A DNA stretch of 22,460 nucleotides from Ignavibacteriota bacterium. Lineage in GTDB: Bacteria; Bacteroidota; Ignavibacteria; UBA10030; UBA6906. Location: positions 1-22,460 of the forward strand of contig JADJHP010000013.1 in the NCBI GenBank assembly GCA_016707525.1, read 5' to 3'. This document shows, piece by piece, positions 11,301 through 18,909 of the stretch. Positions within the stretch are counted from its first letter, which is position 1. Every line of letters starts with the position of its first letter. The translations under genes were made by a program, and so were the position numbers. The notes beneath the pieces were generated by a model that saw only the letters and a list, made by a program, of their open reading frames with translations, did no database searches and had not been told where the DNA came from.

Positions 11301-11691
11301 GCCGCCGGGCAACAGCGGCGTGTTCCTCCGTTCCCCGCACAAGGGTGATCCGGCCTATGTGGGGATGGAGATCCAGGTGCTGGATGACTATGCACCGGTG
11401 TATGCTACGCTGAAGCCATGGCAGTACACCGGCAGCATCTACGCCGTGCAGGCGCCGTCCTCGCGTGCCACGAAACGCGCCGGCGAATGGCAGCATATGC
11501 AGATCACCGCACAGGCGACGCATGTTAAGGTCGTCCTGAACGGCACCACCACCATTGATACCGATCTGCTGCAGCATATGGATAAAGAAAAGGAACATCC
11601 CGGGCTCAAGCGGCGCAAGGGCTTCATCGGCCTGCAGAACCACAGCACCCGGGTGGAGTACAGGAATATCACGATCCGAGAACTGGAGTAG
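8340..11691 (+). CDS. HEAT-repeat lipoprotein with two C-terminal DUF1080 domains, frameshifted
   Basis: I choose ATG 8340 because it gives a proper lipoprotein signal (MKQIRMVLVLAGLAAGIAGC) and has GGAG at 8327-8330, nine bases upstream. Residues from about 40 to 720 are alpha-helical HEAT-like repeats (for example SVAALDALAGIGDPRAEDTL, RMRILNMLGDRGDPTASAAA). A first DUF1080 domain spans about 10525-11095 (FRPLFNGRDLTGWKGL, GDSGVYLRGSPQVQIW, PLYFRNVFIREI). A second spans about 11125-11690 (IPLLNGKDLTGWEVIEG, SGVFLRSPHKGDPAYVGMEI, RVEYRNITIRELE). The total of about 1115 residues is very long for a DUF1080 protein. Frame changes near 9330, 9775 and 11300 break the reading; the last is consistent with one extra base near 11300, which would restore PPGNSGVFL. 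The product probably displays two keto-glycoside-cleaving domains on a repeat scaffold at the outer membrane or in the periplasm. Confidence 0.87.
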
Positions 11692-11701
11692 AGACGCGAC
11701 G

Positions 11702-13029
11702 ATGACGGATATGCAACGACGGAGTTTTCTCCGCTATGCGGCAGCGACCGGTGCGGGACTGCTGCTTGCCTCACGACGAGGCCCTGGGCGGTGAAGAACC
11801 GTCCCCATCCGATGACCTGCAGATCGCGCTGATCGGTGCGGGTGCGCAGGGACAGGTGCTGATGAACGCCTGTCTCAAGATCCCGAATGTCCGCTTCCGG
11901 GCGGTCGTGGACGTCTGGGAGGCGTACAACCTCCGGCGTGCACACCGCATGCTCCAGAAGTTCGGGCACAAGGCGAACGCGTACATCGACTACCGCGAGA
12001 TGCTTGCGAAGGAGAAGGGTTTGGATGCGGTGCTCATTGCCACGCCCGACTTCTGGCATGCCGAGCATACGGTGGCGTGTCTCAACGCCGGTCTGCATGT
12101 GTACTGCGAGAAGGAGATGTCCAATACTCTCGACGGTGCACGCAGGATGGTGATGGCCGCGCGGCAGACGAAAAAGCTCCTCCAGATCGGTCATCAGCGG
12201 CGAAGCAATCCGCGCTATCTGCATTGCTACAAGAAGCTGATCAAGGACGCGAAGCTCCTCGGGCGCATCACTGCGATCAACGGACAGTGGAACCGCTCCG
12301 TGCAGCCGGACAACCGCTGGCCGAAGGACGCAGTGGTCGGTCAGGCCGTGCTGCAGCCGTTCGGGTTCAAGTCCATGCACCAGTTCCGCAACTGGCGGTG
12401 GTACAAAGGCCTGGGCGGCGGGCCCATCGTCGACCTCGGGTCGCACCAGATCGACATCTTCTCGTGGTTCCTTGGCACCAATCCGCACAGCATCGTAGCC
12501 AGCGGTGGGACGGATTACTACGACAAGGCCACGCACGAGTGGTACGATACCGTGCTTGCCACGCTGGAGTATAACACGCCGGCCGGCAAGGTGCGCGCGT
12601 TCTACCAGACGCTGTCCACGAACAGCAATCAGGGGTACTTCGAGACGTTCATGGGCGATCAGGGAACGCTTGCCATCTCCGAGTCGGGTGGGCGGGGCGG
12701 CGTGTACCGCGAACCCGCGGCGCCGGAATGGGAGAAATGGGTATCGATGGGCTATCTGAAGGCCCCCGCGGCCGAACCGAAGAAGGCAGCGAGCGAGGCG
12801 GTGCTGGATGTGCGCGAGACCCCTCGCCGCCGGCGCATGAGATCCCGGTGAAGTTCGACGATCCGCACCAGCCGCATCTGGAGAACTTCTTCAATGCCGT
12901 GCGGGGAAAGAACCGTTGAACTGTCCGGCGGAGATCGGCTACGAGACCGCTGTGACCGTGCTGCGTATCAATGATGCCATCGAGCGGGGCGCGAAAGTGA
13001 CCCTCGAACCGTCGGCATTCAGGATCTGA
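11702..13029 (+). CDS. Tat-exported Gfo/Idh/MocA family oxidoreductase (EKE variant), frameshifted
   Basis: The ATG at 11702 starts ten bases after the previous stop. MQRRSFLRYAAATGAGLLLA is a twin-arginine export signal. One frame change near 11775 joins it to the Rossmann domain (IALIGAGAQGQVLMNACL). The position usually holding EKP reads CEKEM (EKE at 12108-12116), so the lysine is kept and the proline replaced. The C-terminal domain contains QIGHQRRSNPRYLHCYKKLI, RNWRWYKGLGGGPIVDLGSH and FETFMGDQGTLAISESGG. Further frame changes near 12825 and 12915 lead to a reading that ends NCPAEIGYETAVTVLRINDA...FRI at the TGA 13027-13029. Length is about 442 residues. The cytochrome gene follows after only four bases, which suggests joint expression and possibly electron transfer between the two products. 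Confidence 0.87.
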
Positions 13030-13033
13030 CAGG

Positions 13034-14896
13034 ATGCGCACCATGACCCTACGATCAGTGATCCTGTTGTGCATGGCGGCGACGGCTCCGGCCCTCGCGC
13101 AGAAACCGGACTTCATCGGTGATGCGCCCGACGGCACGCGCTCCGCTCCCGTGCATCTCATCCGCATCTATGATGAGAACGGCGTGTTGATCACGCCGGG
13201 CGATACGCCGGCGATGCCGTATTCCCCGCGCACCACGTGCGGCAAGTGCCATGACTATGCGAAGATCCGTCACGGCTGGCACTTCAATGCGGCGGATTCG
13301 GGTGCGGCGACCGGACGTCCGGGCGAACCGTGGATCCTGGTGGATCGCGGGGCGGGCGTGCAGGTGCCGCTCTCCTATCGTCCGTGGAAAGGGACGTTCC
13401 AGCCCGGGCAATTCGGACTCACCACGCTCGGCTTCCTGAAATCCTTCGGGCGTCATGTGCCGGGGGGCGGGGTAGGCGAGATGGAAGAGAAGCGGGACCA
13501 GCGCGACTACGTCCGCTGGGAGATCTCCGGCTCGCTCGATGTGAACTGTCAGAGTTGCCACAATGCCGATCCGGCGCAGCATCCGGCCGAGTACGGCGTG
13601 CAGGTAGCGCGGCAGAACTTCCGGTGGGCACCGGTCGCATCGGGCGGCTTCGCGATGGTGCAGGGGTCGGCAGGTGAGATGCCGGATAACTTCGACATGT
13701 TCACCAGCGTACCGCCCGAGGCGTCGGACAAGGTACCGCCGGGTGTGCGCTACAACGCCGGGAAGTTCGATGCGTCGGGCAAGGTGTTGTTCCAGGCCGT
13801 GCGTTCCATTCCGCCGTCGCAGTGCTACTTCTGTCACTCGTCCAGGGTCATCGATACCAGTGTGAAAGAGCGCTGGCAGAAGGACGGGGATGTGCACATC
13901 AGTGCGGGGATGATCTGCGTGGATTGCCACCGGAACGGGCTCGACCACCAGATGGTGCGCGGGTATGAAGGCGAGGCCGTGCAGGGGTCGCATGCAACGC
14001 TCACCTGTCGCGGGTGCCATCTCGGTGACGCGGAGACCGGCGGACGCCGGCGCGCGCCGCATCCGGAGCACAAAGGCATACCCCCGGTGCATTTCGAGAA
14101 GCTCTCGTGCACCACCTGTCATTCAGGTCCGATGCCTGAGGATGCGACCACATTGGTGAAGACCCTCGCGCGCATGCGCTGGGGATCCCGAAAGCATCAC
14201 GTGACGACGATGCCCTGCCGCACATCACCACGCCCGTGTACGTGAAGGACGCCGATGGCGTGTATGAGCCATCGAACCTCGTGTGGCCATCGTACTGGGC
14301 ATTCGCAACAGACACCGCCGTGGTTCCCGTGCTGCCCGATCGCGTGAAGCCGCTCATCGCTGCATTGCATGAAGGCGACAGCACGTACGTTCCCGGCCGC
14401 TGGCCCCGGTTCACAAGCGACGAAGTGGCGAAGGTACTGCGCGGTCTGTCGGCGATGGACAGCAGGGCCGGTGATCCGGTGTACATCAGCGGTGGGCGGG
14501 TGTTCCGGATGTCGTCGGAAGGAAGACTCCTCAGCCGCGATGGTGACGCTGCGCAGCCGTACCTCTGGCCCATCGCGCATGATGTGCGTCCGAAGGATCA
14601 GTCGCTGGGTGCGCGCGGATGCGACGACTGTCATGCGCCCGGCGGGCCGTTCTTTGCGGGCACCGTTCTCTCCATGTCGCCCTTCTTTGCAGGCGACGAC
14701 ACCACGGCGAGCATGACCGCGTTCCAGGACCAGGGGCCGGTGTATCCGTGGCTGCTCCACCTCCTTCTATTTCCGTCCGGTGCTCAAGGCGTTCATCATC
14801 CTCGCATTCCTCATCATCGCGGCGGTCGTGCTGCTGCATATCATGCGCGGGATCGGGTACGTTGTACGCGCGTTCGGCAAGGGAGGTGCGCGATGA
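13034..14896 (+). CDS. Heptaheme c-type cytochrome with C-terminal membrane anchor, one frameshift
   Basis: The protein begins with a Sec signal peptide (RSVILLCMAATAPALAQ), so heme attachment would occur in the periplasm. Seven CXXCH heme-binding motifs are visible: CGKCH (residue 69), CQSCH (172), CYFCH (264), CVDCH (295), CRGCH (325), CTTCH (359) and CDDCH (about 529). A frame change near 14180 separates the sixth and seventh motifs; the second part reads ITTPVYVKDADGVYEPSNLV onward. A further shift near 14765 leads into a hydrophobic anchor (LKAFIILAFLIIAAVVLLHI) and the stop at 14894-14896. About 620 residues in total. The stop overlaps the ATG of the cytochrome b-like gene, which suggests a complex passing electrons between the quinone pool and periplasmic hemes. 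I cannot assign it to a named reductase family. ATG 13043 is an alternative start. Confidence 0.88.
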
Positions 14897-15550
14897 CATT
14901 CGCGATCATCAGCATCCTCGTTGCCGTCACGGTCAAGGGTTTGATCGCGCGCGATGCCCGGCGCCGTTTCGGCTCGTGGGTACGGCGCGCGGCAGGTCAT
15001 CATCACCGCGGTACGTTCGGCATTCACTACCGGTGATGCGGTGGGGAAGGGGTGGTGGCCGCGGACCATCGCCGGAGCGCGGCAGGCAGCGTATCTTTCG
15101 TCGGCGGTCCTTGCATGCATTCTTGCCATCACCGGGTTCATCCCGGCGGTGCTCACGGCGTCGTCGCCCTCCGGGACGCTTCTGTTGATCCACATGATCG
15201 CCGCCCCGTTGTTCGCGTTGACTCTTGCGGCAGCATCGCTCCTCTGGTCGCACGATCAGCAGGTGCGTGAAGAAGATCTCCCGCATCTTGCGCAGGTGGT
15301 GCGGACCGGCAACCTGTACGGGGCCGTAACGCTGTCGGCGGTAGCGCGCGCGTTGTACTGGCTCATCCTCGTGCTTGCACTACCGTTGTTGCTGTCGATC
15401 ATTCTCTCGCTCTTCCCCCTGTTCGGTACGGAGGGGGAGCACTGTCTGATCGGGCTGCACGGATACAGCGCTCTCGCGCTGATGGTGCTGGCGCTTCTTC
15501 ACGGATATATTCGTATCTTACTGACGCTCTCAGGAACACATCAAGGTTGA
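14893..15550 (+). CDS. Cytochrome b-like integral membrane protein, one frameshift
   Basis: The ATG at 14893 overlaps the cytochrome stop (ATGA) and has GGGAGG at 14881-14886 ahead of it. About 218 residues with five predicted helices: one near the N-terminus (FAIISILVAVTVKGLI), then after a frame change near 14985 AAYLSSAVLACILAITGFI, LLLIHMIAAPLFALTLAAAS, LYWLILVLALPLLLSIILSL and YSALALMVLALLHGYIRILL. Histidines at or near helix ends (LIHM, WSHD, GLHG, LLHG) are placed as expected for b-heme ligands in a four-helix b561-type bundle. Together with the preceding multiheme cytochrome it probably forms a membrane quinol/cytochrome c electron-transfer module. The heme b assignment is inferred from layout and histidines, without a full family match. 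Confidence 0.68.
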
Positions 15551-15551
15551 T

Positions 15552-15567
15552 GGAGGAACAAACAGTG
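15552..15567 (+). promoter_or_regulatory. Ribosome binding site and GTG start of the lipoprotein gene
   Basis: A perfect GGAGG lies at 15552-15556, eight bases before GTG 15565-15567. This decides the start: the upstream in-frame TTG (15547) and ATG (15550) overlap or precede the Shine-Dalgarno site and would add residues before an otherwise ideal lipoprotein signal. Confidence 0.7.
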
Positions 15568-16377
15568 AAGACTACAGGAGTACTCATCATTGCACTGGTG
15601 CTGGCAGCGGCACTGATGATCGTTGCATGCGGGAAGACCCCGGAGAAGCAGGAGACCCCTGCAGCCGGACAGACCGCGGCACCGGCACCCGCCGGGGACC
15701 AGCAGCAGGCGACGCCGTCGCAGCCGGCAGGCACGACCGAACAGGCCGCACCGCAGACCGCGGCCCCGGCAGGGAACGAGCAGCTCGTGCCCATTGACAT
15801 CAAGCTGCCCAAGCCCATGTTCGTCGGGACACCGACGAACATCGCCGTCCCCAACCTCGAGAAGCCTCTCGGGAAGCCGCGTCCGGCGTTCATCGCCCCC
15901 GCAGGGACGAAGAATGTGGCGGCCGGCAAGCCGGTCACCAGTTCCGACGAACTGCCCACCATCGGTGAGCTGACGATGGTCACCGATGGCGACAAGGACG
16001 CTGCCGAGGGAAGCTACGTGGAACTCAGGCCGAAGCTGCAGTACGTCACCATCGATCTCAAGACGCAGCACACCATCTATGCCGTGGTCATGTGGCACTT
16101 CCACAAGCAGGCGGTGGTGTATCATGATGTCATCGTGCAGGTCGCGGACGATCCGGATTTCGTGACGAACGTGCGGACGATCTTCAACAACGACATCGAC
16201 AACACGGCGGGCCGCGGCGTGGGCAAGGACATGAGCTACATCGAGACCTCCGAAGGAAAGCTGATCGATGCGAAGGGTGTACAGGGGCGGTACGTGCGAC
16301 TGTACAGCCGCGGCAACACCGCGAACGAGCTGAATCATTATATCGAAGTTGAGGTATTCGGCAAAACGGTCAAATGA
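15565..16377 (+). CDS. Lipoprotein with discoidin-like (F5/8 type C-like) domain
   Basis: This gene is intact: 270 residues from GTG 15565. The N-terminus KTTGVLIIALVLAAALMIVAC is a lipoprotein signal with the lipidated cysteine at residue 22. Residues about 27-73 are a low-complexity Ala/Pro/Gln/Thr linker. The folded part starts near residue 75 and resembles a discoidin-like beta-sandwich: GKPVTSSDE, the acidic loop VTDGDKDAAEGSYVELRP, VTIDLKTQHTIYAVVMWHFH, YHDVIVQVADDPDF, and the closing RYVRLYSRGNTANELNHYIE. Such domains bind carbohydrates or other surface ligands; the histidine-rich MWHFHKQ segment and two further histidines are notable. The gene lies 14 bases after the cytochrome b-like gene and its stop overlaps the next start. 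Its job in this electron-transfer cluster is unknown. Confidence 0.8.
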   Translation: MKTTGVLIIALVLAAALMIVACGKTPEKQETPAAGQTAAPAPAGDQQQATPSQPAGTTEQAAPQTAAPAGNEQLVPIDIKLPKPMFVGTPTNIAVPNLEKPLGKPRPAFIAPAGTKNVAAGKPVTSSDELPTIGELTMVTDGDKDAAEGSYVELRPKLQYVTIDLKTQHTIYAVVMWHFHKQAVVYHDVIVQVADDPDFVTNVRTIFNNDIDNTAGRGVGKDMSYIETSEGKLIDAKGVQGRYVRLYSRGNTANELNHYIEVEVFGKTVK

Positions 16378-17929
16378 ACCGTGGTGCGCTGATCCTTCTG
16401 GCCGTGCTCCTGGCAGGCGCGCTCCTGCGCCTGCCGGACCTGGCCGTCCGTCCCATGCACACCGATGAGGCCGTGCATGCGGTCAAGTTCGGTACCCTCC
16501 TCGAGTCCGGCGACTACCGGTACGACCCCTACGAGTATCACGGTCCCACGCTGAACTATCTCACGCTCATTCCTGCGTGGGTGAGTGGCGTGCGCACGTA
16601 CGCTGCGCTGCAGGAGTGGCACATGCGCGTCGTCCTGCCGTGTGTGGTATCCTCCTGATCGCGGTGTTCCTCCTGTTCGATCCTCACCGTACGCGCTGGC
16701 CCGTGTGGGCCGCCGTGCTGGCCGCGGTCTCTCCTGCGATGGTGTTCTACAGCCGCTACTACATCCAGGAGATGCTTCTCATCTTCTTCACGCTGTGCTT
16801 TGTCGCGGGTATCTACCGTTACACACAAGCGCGCACGAGGGGATGGGCTGCATTCACGGGCATCGCTGCCGGACTCATGTTCGCGACGAAAGAAACGAGC
16901 GTCATCACGTTCGGGGTGGTCGGGGCGGCATGCATCGCCGTGTGGTTCATGCAGAGGCGACGGGGCGTGAGGTCGTCATTACCCCCACTCGCGCACTCGC
17001 TCATTGCCGTCGGGGCAGTGCTCATCGTGATCATAGCGCTCTTCTCCTCGTTCGGCAGGAACCCCCGGGGTGTGCTGGATGCCTTCGACACATTCGCGGT
17101 GTATGTGGAACGTGCAGGGACGACCGGTCGCCATCTTCATCCCTGGTATTACTATCTGCAGATACTGGGGTGGTCGCACGCGCCCGATGGGCGTTTGTGG
17201 ACCGAAGCCGGGATCCTGTTGTTCGCCGGCGCAGGGTTCGTGCGGGTGTGGAAGGAACGATTCACGGTTGGCGATCCCACGGCCGTGTTCCGCGCAGCCA
17301 CGGCGATCGCCACGGTCCTGACGCTTGTCATCATTTCGGTGATGCCGTATAAGACCCCGTGGGTCATGCTCACTCCATTGCTCGGGCTGATCATCATGGC
17401 TGGGAGCGGCATCGAATCGTTCGTTGCGGGGGCTGACCGGATGCGCGCGGTGCGGTTCGTACTCGTGGCGGGGATCGTGGTCCATCTCGGATGGGAAGCC
17501 TGGAGTGCATCGTTCGCGCAGGCGGACCGGCCCGGCAATCCCTATGTCTACGCACATCCGACAGGTGATGTTGTCGAGATCGGCAAAGCCGTGAGTGCGC
17601 TGGCGGCGGCATCTGCATCGCCGGTCAACGTGGTGGTATATTACCAGGACGGCGACTACTGGCCGATGCCGTGGTACCTCCGGACGATATCGCATACAGG
17701 TTGGTGGTCTTCGGTTCCCGACTCGCTGCCCCGGGCGGATATCGTGCTGGTATCGCCTGAGCTCGAAATGGCGCTCACGGCCGCACTGTATGAACGCGCG
17801 GCTCCGGGTGAGCGGCCGTTGTACGTGACGCTCTTCGGCAGGCCGGCCTACGTCCGTCCGGGGCGTGAGATCCGTGTGTACACCACGCTGGCATTGCGCG
17901 AGCTGGGACAACGCTCCGGAGGGAAATGA
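16374..17929 (+). CDS. Agl23/TIGR03663-family GT-C type membrane protein, one frameshift
   Basis: The ATG at 16374 overlaps the preceding stop. After an N-terminal helix, LAVRPMHTDEAVHAVKFGTL and YRYDPYEYHGPTLNYLTL match the characteristic first loop of TIGR03663 proteins (flippase activity-associated, Agl23-like), which resemble PMT/ArnT-type GT-C glycosyltransferases; the Asp-Glu in HTDEA is the expected acidic site. A frame change near 16640 is followed by SPAMVFYSRYYIQEMLLIFF, another signature of the family, then multiple helices and HPWYYYLQILGWSH. The soluble C-terminal part ends at 17929. Total about 518 residues, as expected. The family is thought to act in lipid-linked glycan or glycoprotein assembly, but its exact reaction is not established. 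Its place between a discoidin-like lipoprotein and ApbE suggests envelope modification linked to the cytochrome complex. Confidence 0.82.
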
Positions 17930-18909
17930 TGACCGCGCCTGCCATGCACCGGCACTCCCATCATGCCATGGCCACCCTCTTTGAGGTGTTCATCGCTGGT
18001 GAGGATCCCGGCTTCGCTGCCGGCGCCGCACAGGCCGCCTTCGATGAGATCGACAGGCTGGAGCAGGAACTCAGCCGGTACCGTCCGAACAGCGACATCG
18101 CACGCATCAACAATCTTCCACCAGGCGGAGAGACGCGCGTCAGCGCCGACACCTTTGCCTGTCTGCAACTCGCACAACAGTATTGGAGAGCCACGAACGG
18201 GGCAATCGACATCACCTTGGGTGCGCTCATGGATGCATGGGTGGCGCCGGACAGGTCGTTGAAGGATCCTGATCCCCGCGAGGTCGAAGAAGCTGTCCGC
18301 CGGTCCGGCATGCACCTCCTCGCACTGGATGAAGAGACCTATCTTGTGGGGGTGGGCGACCATGTGCCGCGGATCGATCCGGGGGCGATCGGAAAAGGCT
18401 ACGCCGTGGATGCGTGCATCGAGCTCCTGCATGAATGGGGTGTCGATGCTGCGCTCGTCCATGGCGGGACGAGCACCGCGAAGGGATATGGCCACGCATG
18501 GCCGGTGACGGCGAGCAGCTTTGCGGATCCGTCGCGCGTTCTCAGGGAGTTCACGCTCGATGCGATGGCGTTGAGCGGATCGGGCATGAAGAAGGCCGTC
18601 ACATCATCGACACGCGGACCCACCAGCCGGTGGGCGGCCGGCATGCGGCCTGGTGTGTGTGCCATCGGCAACGGAGAGCGATGCGCTCTCCACGGCGTTC
18701 ATGGTGATGTCCACGTCGGAGATCGCTGCATTCTGTGGCTCGCGCAGTGACATCAGGCCATTGTCATTGAGGCCGATGGTGCGTCGGGCGAACGGGTGGT
18801 CAGTTACGGTGGGAAAGCGGCTGACGCGCCGGATGGCAAGAAGGTCGGTGAGGACCTGCATGGCATGGGTGCGCACGTTCAGGCGGCTGTCCCTGTCGCA
18901 GCTCCATGA
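17926..18909 (+). CDS. apbE: FAD:protein FMN transferase (ApbE family), frameshifted 3' end
   Basis: ApbE enzymes split FAD and attach FMN to a threonine or serine of target proteins. The ATG at 17926 overlaps the previous stop. Visible family features are MATLFEVFIAG, LEQELSRYRPNSDIARINN, GAIDITLGALMDAW, IDPGAIGKGYAVDACIELL and ALVHGGTSTAKGYG. After a frame change near 18596 the motif GRHIIDTRTHQPVGG appears (usually GkHIiDPRTG-P), and after another near 18650 PSATESDALSTAFMVMST, the expected C-terminal metal-site region. A last change near 18755 gives AIVIEADG and an open reading to the TGA at 18907-18909. No export signal is evident at the N-terminus, which is unusual because most bacterial ApbE proteins act in the periplasm. 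No clear flavinylation-target domain is seen nearby. The true end may lie somewhat before 18909. Confidence 0.85.

Noticed and set aside
10092..11342. Long open reading on the minus strand (416 codons)
   Set aside because: It is the shadow of the DUF1080 domains on the plus strand, with biased composition and no recognisable motif.
13295..13312. DSGAAT in the cytochrome as a possible ApbE flavinylation site
   Set aside because: The known motif is D-x-x-S/T-G-A-T. Here an extra alanine separates SGA from T and there is no FMN-binding domain around it.
13055..14122. Long minus-strand open reading opposite the heme protein (355 codons)
   Set aside because: The plus strand carries six heme motifs and a signal peptide here; the minus reading shows no family features.
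15661..15780. Ala/Pro/Gln-rich coding stretch as a DNA repeat
   Set aside because: It is a low-complexity protein linker in an intact lipoprotein gene; no regular repeat unit or spacer is present.
1..18909. Programmed frameshifting as an explanation for broken genes
   Set aside because: Breaks are many, in varied sequence contexts and in both directions, without repeated slippery sites or stem structures.
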